Assembly (NCBI RefSeq): GCF_009208775.1
Contig: NZ_WFLM01000003.1
Span: forward strand, 411,374 to 475,373
From: Silvanigrella paludirubra
GTDB taxonomy: Bacteria; Bdellovibrionota_B; Oligoflexia; Silvanigrellales; Silvanigrellaceae
Reading direction: 5' to 3'
Length of the DNA: 64,000 nt
Under the pieces are notes generated by a model, which saw only the letters and a list, made by a program, of their open reading frames with translations, was not told the origin of the DNA and did no database searches. This document shows positions 1-8,126 of this stretch, in pieces; position 1 is the first letter of the stretch, and each line of letters starts with the position of its first letter. Both the position numbers and the translations under genes were made by a program.

Positions 1-797
1 AACCCGAATATCCTGTAGCAAAAGAGCAAAAAAATATAAGACAAAATTTACCAACAGCAGAGCCTGTAAAAAAATCAATTGTAGAAACTCATCCAGTAGT
101 TGAAAAAGAAAAAATAAAAGTAGAAGAAAAAGTATTTCAAGAAAGTCATGTAAAAAAAGATCTTCCATTTGTTACTTCAAAAGAAGTAAAAGAAGAATCC
201 ATTATTAAAAAAAGACTTTTTGATTTAAATCCTTTGCAAATTGTTGTTTTATTATCTTTTTTAATGATTTTTGTTTTTGTTAGTTTATTTCTCTTTTCAA
301 GAAATTCAAGTCAAACTAAAGTAACAAATTTATCTGCTAAACAACTTGAAAATGAGATTGGTGAAAGTGAAGCATTACCAAATTCAATCGTAAATTCAAA
401 TATTCCAGCTGTGTCTGAAGCTCAAAAAGCAACGGTTTATCCTCCACAAACAAAAACAGTTGCTGCAGAAACTAAGGAAGCAACTTTAACGCCTCAAGCG
501 ACAACAAGCACTATCCCAGTGTCACAAAAAACTCAGGCAATTATTGAAGTGGAACGAATAGCAAAACTAAATATAATTTCAAAAGTAAACATTACAATTG
601 AGGCCGATGGAAAACAAATTTTTTCAGGAGTTCATTCTTCGGGAGTATTAGATATTCCTTTTAAAAATAAAGCAGAAATAAATATGTCTGACGCATCAAA
701 GGTGAGTTTAATTTACGAAGGAGTAAATCACGGGCCTTTAGGATACGCTGGCAGAAAAAGAAAAATTGTATTAAATGCAAAAGCATATGTAGAATAA
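1..797 (+). CDS. RodZ-like membrane protein, 3' part (5' end outside window)
   Basis: The reading frame is open from base 3 to the stop at 795-797, so this is the last 264 residues of a longer protein. The visible part begins with a Lys/Glu-rich charged linker. One transmembrane segment follows at about visible residues 78-99, then a Thr/Ala/Pro-rich periplasmic linker. The C-terminal domain (about 190-264) has a DGKQIFSG motif, a following hydrophobic strand pattern and an arrangement like the DUF4115 domain of RodZ. RodZ links MreB to the cell-wall elongation machinery at the inner membrane, and its N-terminal Cro-like HTH would lie upstream of the window. The family call rests on domain order and the C-terminal pattern only. 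It is 66 nt upstream of ligA on the same strand. Confidence 0.6.
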   Translation, partial: PEYPVAKEQKNIRQNLPTAEPVKKSIVETHPVVEKEKIKVEEKVFQESHVKKDLPFVTSKEVKEESIIKKRLFDLNPLQIVVLLSFLMIFVFVSLFLFSRNSSQTKVTNLSAKQLENEIGESEALPNSIVNSNIPAVSEAQKATVYPPQTKTVAAETKEATLTPQATTSTIPVSQKTQAIIEVERIAKLNIISKVNITIEADGKQIFSGVHSSGVLDIPFKNKAEINMSDASKVSLIYEGVNHGPLGYAGRKRKIVLNAKAYVE

Positions 798-836
798 CAA
801 AAATACTTGCTCATATCCCTTTCTACTTGTTATAAC

Positions 837-863
837 CCTCCCCGACCCTAGGGAGGTTTTTTT
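837..863 (+). promoter_or_regulatory. Terminator-like hairpin containing the ligA Shine-Dalgarno
   Basis: CCTCCC (837-842) pairs perfectly with GGGAGG (851-856) across an 8-nt loop, and T7 (857-863) follows directly before the ATG of ligA. GGGAGG is also the only good ribosome-binding site for ligA. The element therefore looks both like an intrinsic terminator for the upstream gene and like an SD-sequestering hairpin. Confidence 0.55.
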
Positions 864-2834
864 ATGTCAATGAAAATAGAATCAAATAAGAAAATAGAAT
901 CCATAGCATCTCAGTTACTTTATCATAAAAAACTTTATTATACAGGCCGTAGTATGATAAGTGATATGGAATATGATTCTTTAGAAGATCAATTAAAAAA
1001 ATTATCTCCAAATCATCCCGTATTATCGTTGGTTGGTTATCAATTTGAAGACTCTGGAAAAAAAATTTCACATCATTTACCAATGTTATCTTTAGCAAAA
1101 ACCTATTCAATTGAAGATTTATTCGATTTTTTAAATAAAAATCCAAGCGTTGCTATGGATAAATTAGATGGCATGGCTCTTTCTATTGAATATGATGAAA
1201 ATGGTAAGTTTTTAAGAGCCTCAACAAGAGGAAACGGTAAATTAGGAGAAGATGTTACAGAGCATGTTTACTATATAACAAATATACCAAAAAAATTAAA
1301 TATAGATAAAAAATGGCAAGGATTTCATTTTGAGATAAGAGGTGAAATTTATTTTCCACATTCTGAATTTCAAAACTTTCAAGACCGTTTTGATAGTTTT
1401 CGAAATGCCGTTCCTGGTACTTTAGGTCGAAAAGATGTTGAAGAGGCTGTTGATGTATTAAAAGTTTTGCATTTTTGTGTATATGATTTATTTGTATTCG
1501 ATAATAAAGGCAACTATTTATCTGCAAAAGAAATTCCAAAATATTTTGATGTACCAAATAATTATCTCTCAAAGCTTAATTTGACAAAAAAAATGGGCTT
1601 TGAAGATAATATGAATTATGTTGTTGATGTGACTGATATAAAAAATATAGATGATTTAAATTTATTTATAGAAAACTGGTATAAAAAAAGTAGAGATTAT
1701 CAAATTGATGGTATTGTTTTTAGATTTAAAGATGAGATTTTATGGGAAAACTTAGGAAATACAGCTCATCATCCAAGAGGAAGTCTAGCATTTAAACAAG
1801 CAGGTGAAACCGCAGAAACTGAAATTTTAGAAATTGAAGAAAATGTAGGACGTAGCGGAAAAATAACTTTCAGAGCAAAATTAAAAACAGTTGAATTATC
1901 AGGTGCAAAAATCTCATACGCAACTTTGCATAATGCTCAATTTATAGAAGAAGGTAATTACGCTGTAGGTTCTAAAGTTGAAATCATTCGCAGTGGTGAA
2001 GTAATACCAGCTATTATTCGCTTAATTGAGCCTTCTAAACAATCTTTTATATTACCTAAAAATTGTAAATGCGGATATCCTTTGACGCGTCAAGGTCCCG
2101 ATTTAATGTGTTTAGATAATCCTTCTTGTAATTACAAAGATCAAGAAAGTCTTGTATATTTTATTTCCTCTTTAGATATTATGGGGGTTTCTGACAAAAT
2201 TGTACTAAAAATAAGAGAGGCTGGATTAGTTCAAGAGCCTGCCGATTTTTATAAATTAACAGTAGAAGATCTCATTCAAATTGAAGGTTTTGCACAAAAA
2301 TCTTCAGAAAATGTTATTGCCGCTATCCAAAATTCAAAAAAAATTCCTTTAGCAAAATTTTTAACATCACTAGGTTTAAAAAGAGGTGGTGCTGTTAAAT
2401 GTCAAGAAGTTGCTAAAAAATGTATTCATCTTAAAAATGTTTTAAAATTAAAAGTAGAAGATCTTTTAGAAGAAAAAGGTTGGGCCCAAAAATCTGCAGA
2501 AGATTTTGTCGAATCATTAAAATTGAAAGAAAAAATAATTCAAAATTTATTACATTATGTTGAAGTTATTGATGATGAATCTGGTGCTTTGATACAAAGT
2601 CAAAGTGATCATCCCTATTTTGGTAAAAATATTTGTATAACAGGATCCCTTTCAAGGCCAAGAGAAGAGTACAAAAAAATATTGGATACTGTCGGGGCAA
2701 AACTCGTTTCCGCAGTGAGCTCAAAAACAGATTTATTAGTTTGTAACGAAGCTAGTTCTTCGTCAAAATATAAAGATGCAATAAAACATAATGTAAAAAT
2801 AGTAAATGAAGAGGAGTTTTCTTCATTACTTTAA
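864..2834 (+). CDS. ligA: NAD-dependent DNA ligase LigA
   Basis: LigA seals nicks in duplex DNA using NAD+ in replication and repair. The adenylation motif KLDG gives the nucleophile Lys at about residue 100, within the NTase domain. The N-terminal Ia region (YHKKLYY...D.EYD) is present. An OB fold region follows, then four zinc-finger cysteines at about residues 401-424 (CKC ... C ... C), helix-hairpin-helix repeats, and a C-terminal BRCT domain beginning around PYFGKNICITG. At 656 aa it is full length for the family. The start at 864 is set by GGGAGG at 851-856. The 3' end overlaps the converging ComEC-type gene by 9 nt, and a 13-bp hairpin covers the stop. Confidence 0.97.
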   Translation: MSMKIESNKKIESIASQLLYHKKLYYTGRSMISDMEYDSLEDQLKKLSPNHPVLSLVGYQFEDSGKKISHHLPMLSLAKTYSIEDLFDFLNKNPSVAMDKLDGMALSIEYDENGKFLRASTRGNGKLGEDVTEHVYYITNIPKKLNIDKKWQGFHFEIRGEIYFPHSEFQNFQDRFDSFRNAVPGTLGRKDVEEAVDVLKVLHFCVYDLFVFDNKGNYLSAKEIPKYFDVPNNYLSKLNLTKKMGFEDNMNYVVDVTDIKNIDDLNLFIENWYKKSRDYQIDGIVFRFKDEILWENLGNTAHHPRGSLAFKQAGETAETEILEIEENVGRSGKITFRAKLKTVELSGAKISYATLHNAQFIEEGNYAVGSKVEIIRSGEVIPAIIRLIEPSKQSFILPKNCKCGYPLTRQGPDLMCLDNPSCNYKDQESLVYFISSLDIMGVSDKIVLKIREAGLVQEPADFYKLTVEDLIQIEGFAQKSSENVIAAIQNSKKIPLAKFLTSLGLKRGGAVKCQEVAKKCIHLKNVLKLKVEDLLEEKGWAQKSAEDFVESLKLKEKIIQNLLHYVEVIDDESGALIQSQSDHPYFGKNICITGSLSRPREEYKKILDTVGAKLVSAVSSKTDLLVCNEASSSSKYKDAIKHNVKIVNEEEFSSLL

Positions 2835-3956
2835 AGCAAGAAACTTATTTCTTGCTTTAAATAATTTTCTTTCTTTTAAAAAATCAGAAAATATCCATAA
2901 TATAATTAAAATAGTATTTAGATAAATTAATCCTTCTAATGTGAAAATAGGGTTGTTTTTATCAAATGGATTTTTTTTTGAATTATCAATACTAAAAGTG
3001 AAAGCTATTTTTTTTAGAATGTATAAAGAAAAGTCTAACAAATAAATAATATAAGGATAAAATACAAAATGAATTGGAATAAATATGGCGAGTAAAGATA
3101 AAGGAGTTATTAAAAAACAAACAATTGGCAATGCTAAAATATTTGCAGAGCATGAATTTATTAAATCAATATTTGTAAAAGGATAAAGAATAATTCCAGT
3201 AAAAAAAGATGTTAATATAGTATTACATATTGCTTTAAATATTTTTAAATTTGAAATTAAAAAATTTGTTATATAACTTGAAATTTCTAATATTATGGCA
3301 CCAATTGCAGAAAGTAAAAAAGAAAAATTAATAAAAACATTTCCAAATGAAAATGAAATAAGAAAAAGTACGAAAATTTTATGAAATATTTTTGAGGTTA
3401 TAAATGGAAACAGTTTAAAAAAAATGAGATATTGACTTTGAATAAATTTTATTGATTGAAAATAACTCAATGCAGAAACTCTTACAAGAGCTCCCGTCCA
3501 GCCAAAAAGAGAGCATATTATTAATGAAATAAATAATGATAAATATATTTTAAAATTATTTATAAAATTCATTAGTTTATTTGGGTTTATATATTTATAA
3601 AGGACATAAAATAAAATATAAGAAAAAATTTTGCTTATGCCATTTGCTAGAGGAACAACTTGGCCACCTGAAATTGCTAAAAGATGAATTAAGCCCGAAT
3701 TTTGAAATGCTTTTGCTTCCGAAAAAGTTAATTTTCTTAAGTTTCCTAAAAAATTTAATGCAAGGTTTGATTCTTGCATTTGTGCAGATGTGATTTTTGC
3801 CTTTTGTTCTACCCAATTTGAATAATCAAAAAACTGTTTAAAAATACCATTATTTTTTATTTCTTCTGGAAAATCGTTTAATAATATTATTAGCACAGTA
3901 TATAGAATTATAGAGAAAAATATATTTTTGTATAAAAAATAGTTTAAATGACTCAT
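2826..3956 (-). CDS. ComEC/Rec2-type competence membrane protein, short form
   Basis: A very hydrophobic 376-aa protein with an N-terminal membrane segment. It carries the motif GLIHLLAISGGQVV near residue 90, the signature of the ComEC/Rec2 competence domain (DNA translocation channel). Several further transmembrane helices follow. Family members are usually twice this length, with an N-terminal OB-like DUF4131 domain and often a C-terminal metallo-beta-lactamase domain. Here only the central channel domain is visible, and no second domain lies next to it. It may be a minimal channel or a paralogue that has lost domains. The ATG at 3956 is preceded by AGGG within a hairpin. It converges with ligA with a 9-nt overlap. 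Confidence 0.75.
   Translation of the reverse strand: MSHLNYFLYKNIFFSIILYTVLIILLNDFPEEIKNNGIFKQFFDYSNWVEQKAKITSAQMQESNLALNFLGNLRKLTFSEAKAFQNSGLIHLLAISGGQVVPLANGISKIFSYILFYVLYKYINPNKLMNFINNFKIYLSLFISLIICSLFGWTGALVRVSALSYFQSIKFIQSQYLIFFKLFPFITSKIFHKIFVLFLISFSFGNVFINFSFLLSAIGAIILEISSYITNFLISNLKIFKAICNTILTSFFTGIILYPFTNIDLINSCSANILALPIVCFLITPLSLLAIFIPIHFVFYPYIIYLLDFSLYILKKIAFTFSIDNSKKNPFDKNNPIFTLEGLIYLNTILIILWIFSDFLKERKLFKARNKFLALK
2831..2860. terminator. 13-bp bidirectional hairpin at the ligA/comEC 3' junction
   Basis: TTAAAGCAAGAAA (2831-2843) and TTTCTTGCTTTAA (2848-2860) form a perfect 13-bp stem with a 4-nt CTTA loop. The stem contains the ligA stop codon and the last codons of the opposing gene. 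The plus-strand downstream side is T-rich (ATAATTTTCTTTC), so termination of ligA is the clearer role. The minus-strand side has no long T run. Confidence 0.75.
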
Positions 3957-3960
3957 TTTT

Positions 3961-3992
3961 AGCCCTACTCATTCTCTTTCATTAGAGGGGCT
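3961..3992 (-). promoter_or_regulatory. Hairpin enclosing the comEC-type ribosome-binding site
   Basis: On the minus strand AGCCC (3992-3988) pairs with GGGCT (3965-3961), and an inner CTCT/AGAG stem (3987-3984 with 3977-3974) extends it. The only SD-like sequence for the gene starting at 3956 (AGGG) lies in the 3' arm. Two short stems separated by a bulge make this a modest structure. Confidence 0.35.
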
Positions 3993-4109
3993 ATAATTAT
4001 ACCTGACTCAAAAAGATGACTTGAGATGTATGATATTTGTTCAATTTGTATTAAAATGAAGTCATATCTTGTGTTGAAATGATTTTAGAATAATTTCAAT
4101 ACAATAGTC

Positions 4110-4140
4110 TTGACGTATGTTTTTATTTTTGCAAATTATA
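4110..4140 (+). promoter_or_regulatory. Probable promoter of tRNA-Arg
   Basis: TTGACG at 4110-4115 is a good -35 hexamer. The -10 is weaker: ATTATA or TTATAG around 4135-4141, at a slightly long spacing. The start would fall just before the tRNA 5' end. Confidence 0.35.
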
Positions 4141-4147
4141 GATTGCT

Positions 4148-4224
4148 GTCGCCATAGCTCAGTTGTATAGAGCACTTCTTTCCTAAAGAAGGGGTCGTAG
4201 GTTAGAGTCCTACTGGTGACGCCA
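4148..4224 (+). tRNA. tRNA-Arg(CCT) with altered D-loop/T-loop contact
   Basis: The full cloverleaf can be folded by eye. Acceptor GTCGCCA/TGGTGAC has one G-T pair. D stem GCTC/GAGC and anticodon stem CTTCT/AGAAG are complete, with loop TTCCTAA and anticodon CCT at 4182-4184. T stem is GTAGG/CCTAC, discriminator G, and CCA is encoded (4222-4224). It reads AGG. The D loop has GT rather than GG (base 19 is T, 4166), and the T loop is TTAGAGT rather than TTCRANT (base 56 is A, 4204). The canonical G19-C56 tertiary pair could thus be U19-A56. Upstream TTGACG at 4110-4115 is a likely -35 box. Confidence 0.93.
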
Positions 4225-4328
4225 CTTTCTTGAAAGTTCTCTATTACCTGTATTTATGAGACACTAAAAATTTAATTATAATTTTACAATCTATTTTGTA
4301 AGTTTTCATTAATATAACAGGATAAATA

Positions 4329-5015
4329 ATGCGCTCTTTTCCATACAAAATTATTGATTTAACCCATACATTAGATGAAAATATTCCACATTGGGATGAA
4401 GGATGTGGATTCAAACAAGATAATATAATTGATTATGTTGATTGTAATACAGAAGTTCAATTTCGAGTCCAGCAAATAATAATGCAAGCTGGTATTGGAA
4501 CGCATATTGATGCACCTGCTCACTGCATTCCAGATGGAATTTATATTAGCGAAATTTCCTTACAAGATCTTATCGCACCATGTGTAGTTATTGATGTATC
4601 TATGTTTGCTCATTCAAAATATACTGTTTCTTTAAATGATGTTAAATCATTCGAGCAAATAAACACTCCCATTAATTCAAATAGCTTTGTATTTTTTAGA
4701 ACGGGCTGGGAAAAATATTGGGGTACACCTGAGCAATATCGCAATCATTATTTATTTCCATCAATTTCTAAAGATGTAGCGGAATATCTTTTAGAAAGAG
4801 GAATAAAAGGAATAGGTATAGACACACTTTCTCCTGATAGACCTGACGATGGATTTCCTGTCCATAAAATACTTCTAGGTAACGGAAAATATATTATTGA
4901 AAATGTTGCTAATTTAAAAAATATGCCAATTATCGGAGGTTTTATTTGCGCGCTCCCATTAAAAACAAAGGGAGGAACAGAAGCGCCCGTAAGATTAGTT
5001 GGTTTTAAAAGTTAG
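4329..5015 (+). CDS. Cyclase / kynurenine-formamidase-like metal hydrolase
   Basis: 228 aa starting with IIDLTHTLDENIPHW and containing GTHIDAPAH near residues 57-65. This is the HxxTHxDxPxH-type metal-binding signature of the cyclase family (PF04199), which includes KynB arylformamidases and polyketide-cyclase-like proteins. A later GIDTLSPD segment and HKILL fit the family. These enzymes bind zinc or manganese and hydrolyse amide or lactone substrates in the cytoplasm, and no signal peptide is seen. No other kynurenine-pathway gene is adjacent, so the substrate cannot be assigned. It follows tRNA-Arg and appears monocistronic. Confidence 0.85.
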   Translation: MRSFPYKIIDLTHTLDENIPHWDEGCGFKQDNIIDYVDCNTEVQFRVQQIIMQAGIGTHIDAPAHCIPDGIYISEISLQDLIAPCVVIDVSMFAHSKYTVSLNDVKSFEQINTPINSNSFVFFRTGWEKYWGTPEQYRNHYLFPSISKDVAEYLLERGIKGIGIDTLSPDRPDDGFPVHKILLGNGKYIIENVANLKNMPIIGGFICALPLKTKGGTEAPVRLVGFKS

Positions 5016-5065
5016 AAAATTTATATTAATACGTTTTAATTCAAGTTTTAGAAAATTAAAAAAAA

Positions 5066-5094
5066 TTGACCATTAGTTAAATATAGTTTAAGAT
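5066..5094 (+). promoter_or_regulatory. Sigma-70-type promoter for the small membrane gene pair
   Basis: TTGACC (5066-5071), a 17-nt spacer and TAAGAT (5089-5094) give a reasonable -35/-10 pair about 80 nt upstream of the ATG at 5174. Confidence 0.4.
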
Positions 5095-5173
5095 AATTAG
5101 TGTTTACTATATGTTAAGTTAATTTTCAAAATATATATGTAAGACTTATTTTTATTTTAGGAGATTAAACTAA

Positions 5174-5407
5174 ATGTTTTTTAGTCATTATTCTGAAATT
5201 GAAGATTTTTTAGATAAGCTAAATAATACGCCCGCTGTTTACTCCTACCAAACCACAAATCAAGAATCTGTAATTGCATTATGTAGTGATTTTAATAATT
5301 TGGAGAACGATGGTATCCATTTATCTTCCGATTTTACGCATGCAAAGGTAAAAATTATGAACAAGGATAGTTCTAGTGAATCTTCAGAGAGAGACCAAAT
5401 TTCATAG
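5174..5407 (+). CDS. Small acidic hypothetical protein, 77 aa
   Basis: I do not recognise this protein. It begins MFFSHYSEIEDFLDKLNN and has a Ser/Glu-rich tail, with no transmembrane segment. ATG at 5174 is preceded by AGGAG about 10 nt upstream. The next gene starts inside its 3' end if the GTG at 5376 is used, so the two are probably co-translated. The pairing with a DUF2335-like membrane protein is the only functional hint. Confidence 0.55.
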   Translation: MFFSHYSEIEDFLDKLNNTPAVYSYQTTNQESVIALCSDFNNLENDGIHLSSDFTHAKVKIMNKDSSSESSERDQIS

Positions 5408-5906
5408 CATAATGCCCAGTTCTCAAAATTTTTCTACTCAATCATCAACTCGAAAAGAAGATATTGTATTATCAAATTCAAATAACGCAAAAAGTTTTCT
5501 TCCAAATCCTGATGATACACGAGCTTATCAAGAATTGTACCCAGGTTTCATTGAAAAAATGATCGTTGCATTTGAAATGGAATCAGAGCACAGGCGTAAT
5601 TTAGAAAAAGAAACAGCCCAACATAAAAAGATGATGAGCGAAAAATTAGTTGAATCTCAATTAATAAATCAAAAGAAAAGTATTGAAATTGAAGTTAAAG
5701 AACAAAGACATCAACATATAAAGTTTTATATTGCACTTTTAGTTGGTTTGATTGTTTTTTTTAGTTCTTATTGGATTAAAATCGAAAATAAATTTGCTTT
5801 TATAGGATTGTATATTTTGTTAGCTGTTATAGGAATATCTCCTAAAAACTTCTTTTTTAAAAAAGATAAAATTGAACCAATTAACAATAATAAAAGTCCT
5901 ATATAA
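5376..5906 (+). CDS. DUF2335-like membrane protein
   Basis: 176 aa. A polar Ser/Asn-rich N-terminus leads into YPGFIEKMIVAFEMESEHRRNLEKE, the kind of segment (PG..E.I..M...E..HR...E) seen in DUF2335 membrane proteins. A coiled-coil-like charged stretch follows, and then two transmembrane helices at about residues 115-133 and 140-156 with a Lys-rich tail. GTG at 5376 has AAGGA at 5363-5367 with 8-nt spacing and overlaps the upstream gene by 32 nt. ATG at 5412 is the alternative but lacks a well placed SD. Its function is unknown. Confidence 0.65.
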   Translation: MNLQRETKFHSIMPSSQNFSTQSSTRKEDIVLSNSNNAKSFLPNPDDTRAYQELYPGFIEKMIVAFEMESEHRRNLEKETAQHKKMMSEKLVESQLINQKKSIEIEVKEQRHQHIKFYIALLVGLIVFFSSYWIKIENKFAFIGLYILLAVIGISPKNFFFKKDKIEPINNNKSPI

Positions 5907-5908
5907 TT

Positions 5909-6145
5909 TTAAGTATTTTTATCGAGATCTTCCTTGGCGCTACTTTCATCAAATATTTCATTACACTTGCGGCATTTATATTTAATTTTAACTGGTCTTG
6001 TAGTAATTCCAAAGGTAACAAGAAACCAACCTATTCCAGAATATTCCGCCTGTGGGGTAACTAAATGATGGTTTCGGTCAAATCCATCACGACATTTTTT
6101 TAAATTCAGTTTATCAAAATTCGTATTTGCTTGAATATCGTTCAT
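5909..6145 (-). CDS. Small zinc-ribbon-like protein, 78 aa
   Basis: The 78-aa protein has a C-terminal YKCRKC knuckle and an upstream Cys/His group (KKCRDG...HH), which together could bind zinc. A hydrophobic GIGWFLVTFGITTRP stretch lies between them. No family was recognised with confidence. It converges with the DUF2335-like gene with 2 nt between the stops. Function unknown. Confidence 0.5.
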   Translation of the reverse strand: MNDIQANTNFDKLNLKKCRDGFDRNHHLVTPQAEYSGIGWFLVTFGITTRPVKIKYKCRKCNEIFDESSAKEDLDKNT

Positions 6146-6446
6146 TTTAATATCCCTTAATTATTGATCTTATAAAAGCAGTTTGTCTAAAAATTTGAAT
6201 AGCAAAAACTTCTAACAATAAAAAATTCATATATTATAATGACCATAAATTACAAGAATATTTAATCAGATTCTTATATTTATATTGTTAAAATTTTCTT
6301 AATAATAAAAATCTAAGACACTAGTTAACGAATATTTTTATAAAAACAAATGAATTAAGTCAAAAATATGACTCTATCTTAATAGAACTTATTTAAGTAG
6401 GATTCATTTTCACCATTATAAAAACATACATTATTAGGGAGTTCAC
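6146..6446. other. AT-rich divergent spacer with nested inverted repeat
   Basis: There is no gene in this spacer between divergent genes. It contains AGTCA (6358-6362)/TGACT (6369-6373), nested within ATTAAG (6354-6359)/CTTAAT (6378-6383). This could be an operator for the gene at 6447. GGGAG about 6 nt before the ATG at 6447 is that gene's SD. Confidence 0.35.
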
Positions 6447-6944
6447 ATGATAGCAGTTGATATGCCTCCACAAGCCGTTGAAGTAGCACCTTATGCACAT
6501 GAGTCCGTAGTCATTTCATCCAATAAATTTATGGTTCCTTTTGCTGATACATTCAGAACTGTTTTACAAGTAAACAATCAAACTGGATATAAAGTTTTTA
6601 TTACATCTTCTATTGATGACTGGCATCAATGGAATGGTGGTGCAAAACCAAATATAAACTTTAATGGTGTGACAATTGCGGGTTCAAATTATTTAAAAAG
6701 AAATGAAGATATGAACTCCACTGCAACAAATGCAAAGTTCACTATGAATTTTAAATTTACAGCAGCAAGTGGTGATGAAGAATTTGGTATGAGAGTTGAT
6801 CAAGCAGATGTATTTAAAACAGATTATACTTATAAATACTATCCAACTTTCCCATTAGGAACAATGGATGTGACTGGTTACTACCAAGTTGATCAAAAAG
6901 TAATGGGAAATGCAAATATCTTTACAATATCTCATAATCAATAA
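6447..6944 (+). CDS. Hypothetical beta-rich protein, 165 aa
   Basis: No family is recognised. The sequence is rich in alternating polar/hydrophobic strand-like segments and aromatic residues (WHQWNGG, TYKYYPTF), with no signal peptide, transmembrane segment or Cys. This suggests a compact beta-sandwich. Its composition is less Lys/Ile-heavy than that of nearby orphans. A strong SD and a long upstream spacer with inverted repeats suggest a separately regulated, well expressed gene. A small pore-forming or aegerolysin-type fold is conceivable, but I could not match any diagnostic motif. Confidence 0.6.
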   Translation: MIAVDMPPQAVEVAPYAHESVVISSNKFMVPFADTFRTVLQVNNQTGYKVFITSSIDDWHQWNGGAKPNINFNGVTIAGSNYLKRNEDMNSTATNAKFTMNFKFTAASGDEEFGMRVDQADVFKTDYTYKYYPTFPLGTMDVTGYYQVDQKVMGNANIFTISHNQ

Positions 6945-6953
6945 TGAGAAGAA

Positions 6954-7913
6954 CTAAACCGCTTTATTTTGATGAATTTTTTTAGGATTCAAAATAGAGT
7001 GGTTATTGTTCAGATTTTCAATTGGGTTTTCCAATGAATTAACTTTTGTATTTGGTCTTACGGGTAATTTAATATTTTTAACTTGTCTAAAAGCTTTTAA
7101 TATTGAAATCATTATCCAAGTTTGATCAAATTGCCACCATTCCCAGCCATGACGTGCAGCACGGGGTTGAGCGTGGTGATTATTATGCCATCCTTCACCA
7201 AAGGCAAGGATACCAACCCACCAGTTATTTCTGGAATCGTCATTTGTATTATTAGGACGGGAACCCCATTTATGTGTTGCAGAGTTCACAAACCAAGTAA
7301 CATGATAACCTGATACAAGTCTTACAAAGACACCCCAGACTGTAAAGCTAATAGCGCTATACCAATCGAATCCGGGTGCAGAACCTAATACTCCGCCAAG
7401 AGCCATGATTGAAAAACCAACAACAATTTGTATTAAAATCATGTTATTTTCTAAAAATTGATAAAATTTATTTTTAGCAATATCAGGGCAATAATGAGAT
7501 ACTTCTTCTATGGAGTTTAAATCAGCTCTTCTGTTAAAAATAAATCCAATATGAGAATGCCAAAAACCTTTGTTCATATCGTGCGGATCTTCAGGTTTAT
7601 CAGAATAAGCGTGGTGCACTCTGTGTTGCCCTATCCAAGAAATGGGTCCTCCCTGGCAGGCTAAAGTACCGCAAAATGCGGCAAAATATTCTATAGGTTT
7701 TGTTGCTTGAAAGCCTTTATGAGCTAATAATCTATGAAATCCAAAAGTAATTCCAACCATACCAGCAAGATAATGCATTACTAGGAAAACGATAAAGGCT
7801 TGCCATGTGAAAAAGAACCAGCACAAGGATAGGGCAATGACATGCACACCAGTAATCCAAATAAAATTGCGCCAGTTAAACTTAACTATATTGGAAGATT
7901 CTCTTAACTTCAT
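6954..7913 (-). CDS. Delta-9 acyl-CoA/acyl-lipid fatty acid desaturase
   Basis: An integral-membrane desaturase of 319 aa that introduces a cis double bond into fatty acyl chains using a di-iron centre. All three histidine boxes are visible: HRLLAH (near residue 57), HRVHH (near 95) and HNNHH (near 241), with hydrophobic pairs between them. The aromatic motif SWIGQHRVHHAYSD is typical of stearoyl-CoA-type delta-9 desaturases. It probably tunes membrane fluidity. It converges with the 165-aa gene (9 nt between ends) and no partner reductase is adjacent. Confidence 0.93.
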   Translation of the reverse strand: MKLRESSNIVKFNWRNFIWITGVHVIALSLCWFFFTWQAFIVFLVMHYLAGMVGITFGFHRLLAHKGFQATKPIEYFAAFCGTLACQGGPISWIGQHRVHHAYSDKPEDPHDMNKGFWHSHIGFIFNRRADLNSIEEVSHYCPDIAKNKFYQFLENNMILIQIVVGFSIMALGGVLGSAPGFDWYSAISFTVWGVFVRLVSGYHVTWFVNSATHKWGSRPNNTNDDSRNNWWVGILAFGEGWHNNHHAQPRAARHGWEWWQFDQTWIMISILKAFRQVKNIKLPVRPNTKVNSLENPIENLNNNHSILNPKKIHQNKAV

Positions 7914-8126
7914 AATAACCTCTAATAAATAGACAAGAAATCTTAATCCATCCTCATTTAACGGTTATTTTACTTCTTAGTGAAGGTAGAGAACGTAAAA
8001 GAAATGTAAATGGTGTATCTGTTTAATAATACTAATATAAATACTTTAAAATACTTAATGTTCAGGTGTCTAGAATTTATATTAATGATATTAATATTTT
8101 ATGTATAAATTAATAATATTGAATGG

